In this document: piece after piece, positions 16,819 through 24,242 of the stretch
Layout of the letters: each line of letters opens with the position of its first letter
How positions within the stretch are numbered: the stretch's first letter is position 1
Virus record (IMG/VR): IMGVR_UViG_3300042691_047309
Coordinates: 111,895 to 175,894 of that record
Length of the DNA stretch: 64,000 nt
DNA from: a virus
Direction: 5' to 3' (one strand)
Made by a program: the position numbers and the translations under genes
Notes under the pieces: generated by a model
What the model was told of the DNA's origin: nothing
The model's database searches: none
The model's input: only the letters and a program-made list of their open reading frames with translations

Positions 16819-17471
16819 TATATTCTTTTTGACGCCTCAATACAAGCAAGTACATCCTTTTCACAATACTCTTTTATCTCTTCTAATTTCCCATTCCAAA
16901 AATAAGTATTGACATCACCACCATTGATTTTATCTTTAGGTGATTCTACTCCTAACTCATAACACATTTCATCAAATGACCAAGACCAAGCAAATTTTTG
17001 TTTCCAATCATCAGCCATATCAACAATTCTCATTTCCCAAGGTTTCTTGTTGTATGGTTTAATAATATCAGCTGGAATAATTTCATACTTGTGAAGTTTA
17101 TGTAAAACATAAGGAATATCAAAATGTAAAATACGAAATCCAGAAAGACTAAAAGATTTCTTTTCGATTTTTTTAAGTAGATTATTAAATGATTCAACAA
17201 TTTCTTTCTCATCTTCACCATATATAGAACGAATTTGTGATTGACCAGAATCATCGGTGAATCCGAATGAAATACAAACAATTCTACCATAAGTTGAAAT
17301 GATACCACCCTGTTCTTTATAAGCTTCTTCTAATGAAGAATACTTATCTTCCCAATTCATACGATGGTATTTAGATTCAAAAAGTTTTGAACCTCTTTCG
17401 TCTTCTAATTTAAATGTTTCCCAGTTCGGGAATCCACAAGCTGTTTCTATATCCCAGTGAAATAATTCCAT
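16815..17471 (-). CDS. DEDD-family 3'-5' exonuclease
   Basis: A 218-residue exonuclease with the RNase H-like DnaQ fold. ExoI is D7-I-E9-T, ExoII lies in LHFDIPYVLHK (Asp in the middle), and ExoIII is Y-C-E-K-D near the C-terminus, the YxxxD form. It resembles the stand-alone exonucleases related to the proofreading domain of family B polymerases. Probably part of replication, repair or host-DNA breakdown. Its stop region overlaps the SRAP remnant. Confidence 0.85.
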   Translation of the reverse strand: MELFHWDIETACGFPNWETFKLEDERGSKLFESKYHRMNWEDKYSSLEEAYKEQGGIISTYGRIVCISFGFTDDSGQSQIRSIYGEDEKEIVESFNNLLKKIEKKSFSLSGFRILHFDIPYVLHKLHKYEIIPADIIKPYNKKPWEMRIVDMADDWKQKFAWSWSFDEMCYELGVESPKDKINGGDVNTYFWNGKLEEIKEYCEKDVLACIEASKRIY

Positions 17472-17522
17472 ATTTATTATACTACACAGTGAACTTAAGT
17501 TTTATTTTTTATATACCTTATT

Positions 17523-17636
17523 ATGATAAAAATAATAGAACTAATTAAAATTTATCCAATATCATTTTTTATGATAGTTGGTATATTCATAGCCTTAGTA
17601 TTTACAATTAAAGAAGAAATTGGAAGAAAAAAATGA
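17523..17636 (+). CDS. small single-TM membrane protein
   Basis: A 37-residue frame: short N-terminus, one hydrophobic helix of about 20 residues (from YPISFFMIVGIF onward), then a charged end with KEEIGRKK. It sits alone between the exonuclease start and the nuclease-like gene at 17671. Small phage membrane peptides often act in lysis control or superinfection exclusion; no specific assignment. Confidence 0.55.
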   Translation: MIKIIELIKIYPISFFMIVGIFIALVFTIKEEIGRKK

Positions 17637-17670
17637 TATGAGAAAAGATTAAGAGTTTTATAAATACTCA

Positions 17671-18183
17671 ATGGGTAGAAAATCATCAATCAATAAAATA
17701 AAAAGAGATAACTCTAAATCAAAAAATATAGAAGCATCTTTGGTAATGTATCTGTATCAAAAATCACATTCACCAATAACAACTAGATTCACCGGAATGG
17801 GTCTTCAAGAATGTGATGTGATATCAGTATCAAAGTCTGATTATATCTATGAGTATGAAATTAAAATAAGTCGTCAAGACTTTAAAAAAGATTTCATTAA
17901 AGAAAAACATAATCATATCTTAAATGAGAAATTTACTTATGTTAGAAAGGGTGAACAACTTTTCAGAGTTTGTAATTACTTTAACTATGTAGTTCCAAAA
18001 GATTTGATTTCAGTTGATGAGGTTCCAGAGTATGCTGGACTTATTTATATCAATGAGGATTTTACTTTTGAAATTGTGAAGAAACCAATATTATTACATA
18101 AGACTAAAGCAACTGCAGGATTTATCAGACAGTTAGCACATAATTTAAGTTGTAAATTAATATTTAATAAGGTTTTATCCTAG
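17671..18183 (+). CDS. PD-(D/E)XK nuclease-like protein (MmcB-like)
   Basis: A 170-residue protein. After a basic N-terminus, D49 in QECDVISVS is followed by E63-I-K65 in YEYEIKIS, the D...E-x-K signature of the PD-(D/E)XK fold. The later PEYAGLIYI stretch is typical of the small MmcB-type nuclease-like proteins seen in phages. It likely cuts or binds DNA. No promoter of the major types is obvious. Confidence 0.7.
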   Translation: MGRKSSINKIKRDNSKSKNIEASLVMYLYQKSHSPITTRFTGMGLQECDVISVSKSDYIYEYEIKISRQDFKKDFIKEKHNHILNEKFTYVRKGEQLFRVCNYFNYVVPKDLISVDEVPEYAGLIYINEDFTFEIVKKPILLHKTKATAGFIRQLAHNLSCKLIFNKVLS

Positions 18184-18240
18184 AACACGAGTGAACAACA
18201 CAATTATAATTTATATATACTAAAAAAATAATAAAACGTT

Positions 18241-18525
18241 ATGGATGAATACATAGGATCAATTTTACCAATGGCATTTAATTGGTCACCTAAAGGGTGG
18301 TATATTTGTCATGGTCAAGTATTATCAATTAATCAATATCAAGCACTTTTTGCACTTATTGGAACTACTTATGGTGGTGATGGTGCTACTACCTTTAAGA
18401 TACCTGATTTAAGAAAAAAGAATTCAGGTGGTAATTATTACCAACCTGGTGAGATTATGGAAGATGGAACTCCTTATATTGAGAGTTGTATCTGTGTTGA
18501 AGGTATATTTCCTTCGAGACCTTAA
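18241..18525 (+). CDS. short tail-collar domain protein
   Basis: A 94-residue protein matching the phage tail collar / MdpB domain: W-x-x-C-x-G-Q-x-L at residues 20-28, QYQALFALIGTTYGGDG, and TTFKIPDLR. Usual family members are 150-200 residues or longer and form fibre tips or adhesins. This one has only the conserved N-terminal module, so it is a truncated or minimal version. A terminator follows. Confidence 0.8.
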   Translation: MDEYIGSILPMAFNWSPKGWYICHGQVLSINQYQALFALIGTTYGGDGATTFKIPDLRKKNSGGNYYQPGEIMEDGTPYIESCICVEGIFPSRP

Positions 18526-18530
18526 ATTAA

Positions 18531-18559
18531 AACCTCATCTTTTAGATGGGGTTTTTTTT
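18531..18559 (+). terminator. intrinsic terminator
   Basis: AACCTCATCT (18531-18540) pairs with AGATGGGGTT (18544-18553) over a TTT loop, with one G-U pair, followed by a T run. Confidence 0.85.
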
Positions 18560-18569
18560 ATTCTAATAT

Positions 18570-18599
18570 TTGTAAATTAAAATAATTTCCGTATATTTG
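18570..18599 (+). promoter_or_regulatory. promoter P1 of the 18732 gene
   Basis: TTG (18570-18572), 19-nt spacer, TATATTTG (18592-18599). It would give a leader of roughly 125-130 nt for the gene at 18732. Confidence 0.75.
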
Positions 18600-18601
18600 T
18601 A

Positions 18602-18640
18602 TTGTCTGATTGAGACAACGATTTAGATACAACAATCAGA
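18602..18640 (+). promoter_or_regulatory. leader structure with two exclusive hairpins
   Basis: TTGTCT/AGACAA (18602-18607 with 18613-18618) and TCTGATTG/CAATCAGA (18605-18612 with 18633-18640) share bases, so only one can form at a time. Directly downstream of P1. Confidence 0.4.
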
Positions 18641-18644
18641 AAAA

Positions 18645-18690
18645 AAAGATAAGGAAATATTTGGTGAAACCAGAAAAACTCCTTATCTTT
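18645..18690 (+). promoter_or_regulatory. 11-bp inverted repeat in the leader
   Basis: AAAGATAAGGA (18645-18655) pairs perfectly with TCCTTATCTTT (18680-18690). Inside lies a small hairpin TTGGT-GAA-ACCAG (18661-18673, one U-G pair). In RNA this is a two-tier stem-loop. In DNA it overlaps promoter P2 and could be an operator. Confidence 0.55.
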
Positions 18691-18691
18691 G
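18661..18691 (+). promoter_or_regulatory. promoter P2 of the 18732 gene
   Basis: TTG (18661-18663), 20-nt spacer, TATCTTTG (18684-18691). Second, internal promoter; the same TATCTTTG box drives the tRNA genes at 20.7 kb. Confidence 0.55.
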
Positions 18692-18731
18692 TAAAAGAAA
18701 TTAATCACTACAAATAAAAAACAAAGAAACT

Positions 18732-19352
18732 ATGGCAAATTTATTCGCAAAAGCAAAGAAAGCAGCACCCGCTAAAACTACAGCAGCAAAAGACAAAAAA
18801 GTTCGTCTAAACGTAACTGACCCTACATTCTTCTCTAAAGTTGAGAAGTTGGAGCAACTAAACGACACTCTTAAATCAGCTAAAGCTCAAGCTGACATGA
18901 TTTCTGACGAAATCAAAGACTTGGCTAAATCTGAGTGGGTTGATTACTACTCTCAAACTGGTAAAAACCCTGAGTCTGTTATGATTGTTCAGGAAGTTGC
19001 TGGAGACACTGCACAAGTTATGTTCATACCTACAGACAAATACATTACCGTTACTGAGGCTCGTGCCGAAGAACTTCGTGAGACTTACGGTGAAGAAATC
19101 GTTGAAGAAGAAACTACTTTCTCTTTTGACTCAACAATGATTGAGAAATACGGTGAAGTTCTTTCTATGTTGATTGAGAACTGTGCTGATATCACAGACG
19201 CTGACAAAGAGAAAATCATCAAAGCAACTACTAAATACTCTGTCGCTAAAGGAACCATCGACAAATTGAACCAATACGGTGATGTGACTGAAGTTATGGA
19301 AGCTGTTAAACCAGTTGTAGCACTTAAGAACGTTGAAGTTATCAAAGGGTAA
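18732..19352 (+). CDS. abundant small helical protein, unknown
   Basis: A 206-residue protein. The N-terminus is Ala/Lys-rich (AKKAAPAKTTAAKDKK), reminiscent of a histone-like tail, and is followed by a helical acidic body with repeated Asp/Glu/Lys. Codon choice (GAC, AAC, CGT, ATC) is clearly different from the surrounding AT-ending genes and, with two promoters, a long structured leader and its own strong terminator, points to very high expression. The family is not recognised. A DNA-binding or abundant host-takeover protein would fit but is inference. Confidence 0.85.
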   Translation: MANLFAKAKKAAPAKTTAAKDKKVRLNVTDPTFFSKVEKLEQLNDTLKSAKAQADMISDEIKDLAKSEWVDYYSQTGKNPESVMIVQEVAGDTAQVMFIPTDKYITVTEARAEELRETYGEEIVEEETTFSFDSTMIEKYGEVLSMLIENCADITDADKEKIIKATTKYSVAKGTIDKLNQYGDVTEVMEAVKPVVALKNVEVIKG

Positions 19353-19370
19353 TCCTTTGATAACTTTTTT
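19338..19370 (+). terminator. terminator overlapping the 3' end of the gene
   Basis: GTTATCAAAGG (19338-19348) pairs with CCTTTGATAAC (19354-19364), then six T. The stop codon is in the loop, so the last four codons form the left arm. Confidence 0.9.
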
Positions 19371-19382
19371 AATATAATAATT

Positions 19383-19823
19383 ATGAAAAACACTATTTTA
19401 TTTTTAATCTCCTGTTGTATTAGTTTTCTAATAATGTTTGCTTGTAATGAAACAGACCGTGGTCCGAAAGCTCCTCAATCAAAACGAATGGAGTTAGATA
19501 CCACTTCACAATACTATGACCAACAATATAAAGTTTATACACTTGAAGGATGTGAATACATTGTAGTTGGATATGGTAAGGATAGGTGGGGATCTCATAA
19601 AGGAAATTGTAAAAATCCAATACACTCTAATGTTCCTGTTTGTAAAACACCTGTAATCGATACAGTAGAAAAACATTTCGATTGTTATGTAGAAGATTGT
19701 TATTTTGATAAAGAAATGAATTCATATGCAGTAACAACTGAATGTGGAATTCAATTTTACGATAAATCTAAACATAATAAGAATGTAGTCCTAAAAGGAT
19801 TTAAATCACCTAAACATAAATAA
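19383..19823 (+). CDS. Cys-rich lipoprotein
   Basis: A 146-residue protein with a lipoprotein signal peptide (hydrophobic 5-20, lipobox IMFAC with Cys21) and seven more cysteines in the mature part, suggesting disulfide bonds in the periplasm. It starts an envelope cassette (lipoprotein, mini-PspC, small TM protein, SGNH hydrolase). It could act in lysis or superinfection exclusion; no family recognised. Confidence 0.8.
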   Translation: MKNTILFLISCCISFLIMFACNETDRGPKAPQSKRMELDTTSQYYDQQYKVYTLEGCEYIVVGYGKDRWGSHKGNCKNPIHSNVPVCKTPVIDTVEKHFDCYVEDCYFDKEMNSYAVTTECGIQFYDKSKHNKNVVLKGFKSPKHK

Positions 19824-19824
19824 G

Positions 19825-19983
19825 ATGAAGAGAAGTAAGACTGATAGAATTGTAGGAGGAGTTTGTGGAGGTATTGGAAAATATTTTGATATAAACCCGT
19901 GGGCGCCAAGGCTAGTTTTTCTTTTAGCCGGTGGATTTTGGATATATGTTATCCTTTGGATAGCTTTAAAAGAAGAAAATTAA
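19825..19983 (+). CDS. mini PspC-domain membrane protein
   Basis: A 52-residue frame starting 1 nt after the previous stop. It matches a PspC domain: RIVGGVCGGIGKYFDINP, then an Arg and one hydrophobic helix ending YVILWIALKEE. PspC proteins are inner-membrane parts of the phage-shock response, which senses envelope stress. A bare PspC domain in a phage could damp or mimic that response during infection. The assignment rests on the conserved GGVCGG-x-x-x-Y and the L-W pattern. Confidence 0.75.
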   Translation: MKRSKTDRIVGGVCGGIGKYFDINPWAPRLVFLLAGGFWIYVILWIALKEEN

Positions 19984-19987
19984 CATT

Positions 19988-20125
19988 ATGGAAAATTGGA
20001 ATAGAAATGAATGGCAAGGTCGCCGTAAAGACCAATATGAATCATCTGCTAAGATTTTAGTTGGTTCTTTTGTTGCGATTGTTTTGATATTAGTTGTGTC
20101 TTTAATTTATTTGGTGTGTCTTTAA
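19988..20125 (+). CDS. small single-TM protein
   Basis: A 45-residue frame: polar N-terminus (ENWNRNEWQGRRKDQYES), then one hydrophobic helix (from AKILVGSFVAIVLILVV on). It starts 4 nt after the PspC stop and overlaps the GTG start of the SGNH gene, so it is probably co-translated. Could be a holin-like or regulatory peptide. Confidence 0.65.
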   Translation: MENWNRNEWQGRRKDQYESSAKILVGSFVAIVLILVVSLIYLVCL

Positions 20126-20706
20126 AATTTATAACTTTACTTCTAACACTTTTTATCTTCAATCCAGTTTTGAATGAATCTAAAAAAGTTGATATTAGAG
20201 TTAAAAAAATAGACACTTCTAAAAAACAGTTGGTTCAAAAAAATATCATCATCGGTGACTCTCAATCACCATTTGTTGATTGGGGAAGTCAGAGTTTTAA
20301 TTTGATTTCATCAAAAGGTGGCCAAAGTTCTCTTTGGTTGGGAGGGAAAACTTTAGGTTGGTTGTTAGAATCCATTAAAGTTTATCCTGGTGATAGTTTA
20401 GTAACTGGTGTTGCAATTTGTATTGGAACAAACGGTGGGTTTAATAAAAATGATAAGATTTCAGAATTGGTGACCGAGTGTAAATTAAAGTTTCCAAATT
20501 CTAAACTCTATGTAATACAGGGATCTTGGGGTTGGGGTGGTGTTTCTAATAAAACTGAAAGTGTTGTCAGAGATTACTATAAGAAGTTTTCAGAATTAGG
20601 TGTTGTAGTGGTTGAACCACCTATTGGAAAGATTGAACCACATGGTAGAAAACTAATTTATAAAAAGATTGGACAAAATTTAGATAGTTTAGTGAAAATA
20701 AACTAA
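20116..20706 (+). CDS. secreted SGNH/GDSL-type hydrolase
   Basis: A 196-residue protein with a GTG start inside the end of the previous gene. A signal peptide (hydrophobic 4-16) precedes an SGNH domain: block I G47-D-S49, block III near ICIGTNGG (G-x-N), and block V with IEPHG (His). Family members are esterases or lipases that deacetylate sugars or cut acyl groups. Periplasmic export suggests action on peptidoglycan or surface glycans, possibly at lysis. Confidence 0.75.
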   Translation: MSLKFITLLLTLFIFNPVLNESKKVDIRVKKIDTSKKQLVQKNIIIGDSQSPFVDWGSQSFNLISSKGGQSSLWLGGKTLGWLLESIKVYPGDSLVTGVAICIGTNGGFNKNDKISELVTECKLKFPNSKLYVIQGSWGWGGVSNKTESVVRDYYKKFSELGVVVVEPPIGKIEPHGRKLIYKKIGQNLDSLVKIN

Positions 20707-20712
20707 ACAAAG

Positions 20713-20742
20713 TTGATAATTAAGATAAAAGTTTTATCTTTG
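20713..20742 (+). promoter_or_regulatory. tRNA promoter
   Basis: TTG (20713-20715), 19-nt spacer, TATCTTTG (20735-20742), 13 nt before the first tRNA. Confidence 0.7.
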
Positions 20743-20755
20743 TTAAAAGAAATAA

Positions 20756-20840
20756 GGTCGAGTGATGAAATCGGTATACATGACAGACTTAAAATCTGTT
20801 GGGCATTACGCCCGTGCGGGTTCAAGTCCCGCCTCGACTA
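20756..20840 (+). tRNA. tRNA-Leu(UAA)
   Basis: Cloverleaf with a variable arm: acceptor GGTCGAG/CTCGACT (first pair G-U), anticodon stem ACAGA/TCTGT with anticodon TAA, variable arm near GGGCATTACGCCC, T-arm GCGGGTTCAAGTCCCGC. CCA is not encoded. It decodes TTA, the main Leu codon in this window. Confidence 0.93.
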
Positions 20841-20876
20841 CAAATAGGTAATCTTCGGAAATCCTTATAAAAAAAG

Positions 20877-20948
20877 GGTCCCATAGCTTAACGGATAAAG
20901 CCTCGGTTTTCTAAACCGATAATCCAAGTTCGATTCTTGGTGGGATCA
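20877..20948 (+). tRNA. tRNA-Arg(UCU)
   Basis: Acceptor GGTCCCA/TGGGATC (one G-U), anticodon arm TCGGT-TTTCTAA-ACCGA with anticodon TCT, T-arm CCAAGTTCGATTCTTGG. CCA is not encoded. It decodes AGA, the main Arg codon here. Confidence 0.93.
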
Positions 20949-20954
20949 CAAAAA

Positions 20955-20983
20955 AAAAGAGACTCAGATTTGAGTCTCTTTTT
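20955..20983. terminator. bidirectional terminator
   Basis: GAGACTCA (20959-20966) pairs with TGAGTCTC (20971-20978), flanked by A and T runs. It ends the tRNA transcript and the minus-strand gene stopping at 20987. Confidence 0.85.
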
Positions 20984-20986
20984 GTT

Positions 20987-21337
20987 TTAAATAATTTCAG
21001 TTACATCTGATGCGGTTTGACCATCTTCTTCGTCGACTTTCTGAATCAACATTTTATCTCTATCTTCAGAATTAAACCAGTAGTCAACTACTTTGTTTAG
21101 GTTACCAACAAATGCCCCTAAAAGGATAAGTAACATTTCTTTCCAATCTTCGTTAATCGAGGCTCCCATAAACACACCAGCATTTATTCCTAAAATAATG
21201 AAAAAGAAAAGTCCTAATACGATAGCTGTAATTCTCCATCTATTAGCTTGCATTTGTTGAAGCATATAATAGAATCTGTTTTTATCTTCTACTTTAACAT
21301 ACTCGGTCTTTGCGCTAAAAATGTTTTTAAATCTCAT
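20987..21337 (-). CDS. holin-like two-TM protein
   Basis: A 116-residue protein with two hydrophobic helices (about 36-58 and 66-84) and charged ends. The second helix with LLGAFVGNLNKVVDYWF and the polar tail resemble phage holin-like proteins (GA-x-x-G-x...Y/FWF-x-S pattern). It would form membrane lesions at lysis. No endolysin is adjacent, so it could instead be another membrane factor. Confidence 0.6.
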   Translation of the reverse strand: MRFKNIFSAKTEYVKVEDKNRFYYMLQQMQANRWRITAIVLGLFFFIILGINAGVFMGASINEDWKEMLLILLGAFVGNLNKVVDYWFNSEDRDKMLIQKVDEEDGQTASDVTEII

Positions 21338-21414
21338 AATATTTTTTGTTTTATATATTATAAGTCGAATTCAATAATTTTTCTAACATTTTACAAAAAT
21401 TCAATATAACATAA

Positions 21415-22101
21415 ATGATTAATATAACTAAAGGTGTCATAGTAACAGAAGTTGATTCTATAATTAAATATATCAATGAGATTAAAAAGATACCGATTCT
21501 TACAAGAGAAGAAGAGTTTGAGATTTGTCAAAGAATCAAATCTGGTGACCAATCTGCTATTTCTGAGTTAGTAAAACACAATTTAAGATTTGTTATACAC
21601 ACTGCAAAAAAGTATCAGAATTTAGGTCTTACATTTGAGGATTTAATATCATTTGGTAACTTGGGTCTTTACAGAGCAGTTGAAAAGTTTGATATTGATA
21701 GAGGATTTAAGTTTATAACATTTGCTGTTTGGTATATCAAATCTGAAATAACAACCGCTATAAATGAACTATCTACTCAGGTGAGGATACCTAACTCACA
21801 GGACTCTGATAATTATGATTTTAAGTCGGAAGATGCTAATTTATCTACAAATGATGTTAGTAGATTCGATAAGAGTGATTTAATGACGGAGTTAAAAATG
21901 GTTCTTAATTGTTTGTCTAGTGAGGAATATGATTATATAACTAGATTTTATGGATTTGGATATGAGTTTGCTCAATCTATTGATGATATTGCTGAAGTAA
22001 TGAGTCTATCTAATGAAAGAGTAAGACAGGTGATTAGAAAGGCTGAAAGAAGGTTAAAGAGTCATCCTAATTTAGATATATTAAGGAAATATTTAGATTA
22101 A
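21415..22101 (+). CDS. phage-encoded sigma-70-family factor
   Basis: A 228-residue sigma factor. A region 1.2-like start (12-45, with LTREEE), a full region 2 (about 50-115: LRFVIHTAKKYQ, EDLISFGNLGLYRAVEKFD, FITFAVWYIKSEI), a very short region 3, and region 4 (155-216) with a helix-turn-helix around 188-212 (IAEVMSLSNERVRQVIRKAE). It should redirect host RNA polymerase. The abundant TTTAATATATAA boxes ahead of virion genes are the obvious candidate target; the link is inference. Confidence 0.92.
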   Translation: MINITKGVIVTEVDSIIKYINEIKKIPILTREEEFEICQRIKSGDQSAISELVKHNLRFVIHTAKKYQNLGLTFEDLISFGNLGLYRAVEKFDIDRGFKFITFAVWYIKSEITTAINELSTQVRIPNSQDSDNYDFKSEDANLSTNDVSRFDKSDLMTELKMVLNCLSSEEYDYITRFYGFGYEFAQSIDDIAEVMSLSNERVRQVIRKAERRLKSHPNLDILRKYLD

Positions 22102-22121
22102 AATTATTTTTTACAAACTAT

Positions 22122-22151
22122 TTGATATTTATACTAAAAGTGGTATATTTG
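22122..22151 (+). promoter_or_regulatory. Bacteroidota-type promoter
   Basis: TTG (22122-22124), 19-nt spacer, TATATTTG (22144-22151), 14 nt before ATG 22166. Confidence 0.75.
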
Positions 22152-22165
22152 TAAAAAATAGTAAT

Positions 22166-22333
22166 ATGTCACAGCTCAGTAAAGAGCAAGATTTGCTCAG
22201 AAAGTTATATGAATGTCAGGAAGAAATGGAAAAACTTCTAAAGCAGGGTAAGGAAGATTCTCACTATAAAATGATATGTGAGTTAATAACTCGTTTAGAG
22301 ATGTTTCTTTGTAATAATCAAGATTTAATGTAA
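22166..22333 (+). CDS. small coiled-coil protein
   Basis: A 55-residue frame directly behind a good promoter and 3 nt before the next gene. It reads as one charged amphipathic helix (QLSKEQDLLRKLYECQEEME...) with heptad-like Leu spacing, so a coiled-coil dimer is likely. Function unknown. Confidence 0.7.
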   Translation: MSQLSKEQDLLRKLYECQEEMEKLLKQGKEDSHYKMICELITRLEMFLCNNQDLM

Positions 22334-22336
22334 GTT

Positions 22337-22786
22337 ATGGATATAGATAAACTTTATAGTGATTTCAACTTTGCTCAGGGAGTAGATGAAAAAAGACAAA
22401 TTTTAGAATCATTTTCTGATGATATTTCGGATCATGATTTAAAAGAGCTTCAAGCTCAGATTAATGATGTTATTGAGAATTCAAAAATTGAAGAGGATAT
22501 TATTATTTCTATGGAAATAGAAGATGGTAAGTACCACCTTTATAACTGTGTGGAAAGTGTTGCTGATTATAAATCTGGTTCTAATTACTATGTCAAAGTA
22601 GATGATCCAAAAGAATTTTACTTATCAACTGGAATTGGTGAAACAAATACAATTATTCACAATATGATTGAAACTATTAAACCAATCTATTGGATTATAA
22701 CTGACGATGGTATTGGTACATTAAAAAGAAAAAATATTTTCCCGAATGATGTTGATTTTTCGGATTATTTTGTTAAATTTGCTTAA
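22337..22786 (+). CDS. hypothetical acidic protein
   Basis: Unrecognised 149-residue protein: a helical N-terminal third, then a beta-rich domain with GKYHLYNCVE. Soluble, no motif. Second gene of the transcript from the 22122 promoter. Confidence 0.75.
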   Translation: MDIDKLYSDFNFAQGVDEKRQILESFSDDISDHDLKELQAQINDVIENSKIEEDIIISMEIEDGKYHLYNCVESVADYKSGSNYYVKVDDPKEFYLSTGIGETNTIIHNMIETIKPIYWIITDDGIGTLKRKNIFPNDVDFSDYFVKFA

Positions 22787-22795
22787 AATATAAAT

Positions 22796-22981
22796 ATGGA
22801 AAAAATTAATGAAGTTGAAATTATCTCAAGATTAGATAAACAATTCGGAAATGATCAAGATTTGGGTAAAAACTACCGTAGTGTTATCTTAATGAATTTT
22901 GGAAAATTCGACGAAAATTGCAAAAAATATCCTAATGATTTTGACTTAGGAAAAAATTTAAGAAAAAAAATTAAAAATTAA
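22796..22981 (+). CDS. small hypothetical protein
   Basis: A 61-residue basic protein with two related segments, NDQDLGKNYR and NDFDLGKNLR, about 32 residues apart, which hints at an internal duplication. Starts 9 nt after the previous stop. Confidence 0.65.
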   Translation: MEKINEVEIISRLDKQFGNDQDLGKNYRSVILMNFGKFDENCKKYPNDFDLGKNLRKKIKN

Positions 22982-22982
22982 T

Positions 22983-23012
22983 TTGGTAAAAAGAAAATAA
23001 TTACTAACTTTG
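22983..23012 (+). promoter_or_regulatory. Bacteroidota-type promoter
   Basis: TTG (22983-22985), 19-nt spacer, TAACTTTG (23005-23012), 23 nt before ATG 23036. Confidence 0.7.
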
Positions 23013-23035
23013 TTAAAAATAAAAACGAAAAATAT

Positions 23036-24160
23036 ATGTCAATGAAACCTAATGGAATGTCAGAAGAAATGTTAGAGAACTTGGGTAACCTAACAGAAAA
23101 AGAAAGAAAGTATTTTGCTATTATGTGGGCAAAGTATGGTGTTCTTTTTATATCATCTAAACCCGGAGTTGCTAAGTCTGCAATTGGTCGTTCAATCGCT
23201 GAGAAGATGGGATTTGCATACTTAGATATGCGTTTATCGATGTCTGATGAATCTGACTTCAAATATCCTTATCTTGAAGATGGTACGTTTGAGGGAAAAC
23301 CAATTAAAGTTTCCGGATACGCAGTACCGAAATGGGCTTATGAGGCTAACCAACGCCCAACACTTATTCACTTCGAAGAGTTAAACAGAGCTCCTCAATT
23401 CGTAAGAAATGCGGCTCTACAAATCCTTCTTGAGCGTGAGATTGGTGAATTCAAATTCAACTCTAACGTTATTATGATGGCATCTGGTAACTTAGGTGAT
23501 GAAGATGGTACTGACGTTGAAGAGTTCGACTCAGCTCTTAACAACCGTCTAATTCACATTCCTCACTCTCTTGGAGTTGAAGAGTGGTTAGGTGATTTCG
23601 CATCTACAGGGTGTCACAAACTTATCACTTCATTCATCAAATCTCACCCAGAGCAGATGTATAAGACGAGTGATAACACTAAGGGTTACGCAACTCCACG
23701 TTCTTGGACAATGTTGTCTAAGTTTATCACAGAAAACTGGGGAATGGAAGCTTCACCGAGAGAGTTTCTTCCACTTTTGAAAGAGGTAGCCTCTGGATAT
23801 GTTGGAAACTCAGCGATGAAGTTCATTCAATACTGTGAGGATATGTTGAATATCTCAATTCAAGATGTTCTTAATGACTACGACCGTATCAAAAAGGATC
23901 TTGAGAAGTACAACCGTGATAAGAACTCTGAATTGATTCAGTCATTGAAAGAGATTGATATCACTAAGTTGTCTGAGAAACAACTTGACAATTGTGTTAA
24001 ATTTCTTAACGGAGTTGGTGATGATGAAAAGACGGCTTACCTACTTTACATCTTAGATAATATCGCGGATGTGACTAATCCAAAAATGAAGAAGTTTCTT
24101 CTTAAGTTTGAGGAATTGTTGAGAACAATTAAGAAAATCAACAAACCAGGTAGTAAGTAA
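23036..24160 (+). CDS. MoxR/CobS-like AAA+ ATPase
   Basis: A 374-residue AAA+ ATPase. Walker A is the variant S-K-P-G-V-A-K-S (41-48, with A in place of the third Gly as in some MoxR proteins), then DMRLSMSDESDFKYP (MoxR signature area), Walker B LIHFEELN (110-117) with Glu pair, and sensor-1 Asn152 in MASGN. The C-terminal 150 residues are helical. MoxR ATPases act with VWA proteins to remodel or load metal into targets; the VWA/HExxH protein at 2225 is the likely partner. CobS-type relatives are common in marine myoviruses. Codon use suggests high expression. Confidence 0.88.
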   Translation: MSMKPNGMSEEMLENLGNLTEKERKYFAIMWAKYGVLFISSKPGVAKSAIGRSIAEKMGFAYLDMRLSMSDESDFKYPYLEDGTFEGKPIKVSGYAVPKWAYEANQRPTLIHFEELNRAPQFVRNAALQILLEREIGEFKFNSNVIMMASGNLGDEDGTDVEEFDSALNNRLIHIPHSLGVEEWLGDFASTGCHKLITSFIKSHPEQMYKTSDNTKGYATPRSWTMLSKFITENWGMEASPREFLPLLKEVASGYVGNSAMKFIQYCEDMLNISIQDVLNDYDRIKKDLEKYNRDKNSELIQSLKEIDITKLSEKQLDNCVKFLNGVGDDEKTAYLLYILDNIADVTNPKMKKFLLKFEELLRTIKKINKPGSK

Positions 24161-24179
24161 TAGTCTTTCTGAGAGTTAA

Positions 24180-24209
24180 GGGGATGTCGAAAAGATATCC
24201 CCTTTTTTT
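24180..24209 (+). terminator. intrinsic terminator
   Basis: GGGGATGTC (24180-24188) pairs with GATATCCCC (24194-24202), one G-U pair, followed by seven T. Confidence 0.88.
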
Positions 24210-24242
24210 GATAATTAAGAAATTATTTTAGATATATAAACC

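Noticed and set aside
17659-17666. TATAAATA (T4-late-like) before 17671
   Set aside because: Only 4 nt from the ATG, in AT-rich DNA, with no partner elements; more likely chance.
20841-20876. Third tRNA between the two tRNA genes
   Set aside because: Only 36 nt and no cloverleaf can be drawn.
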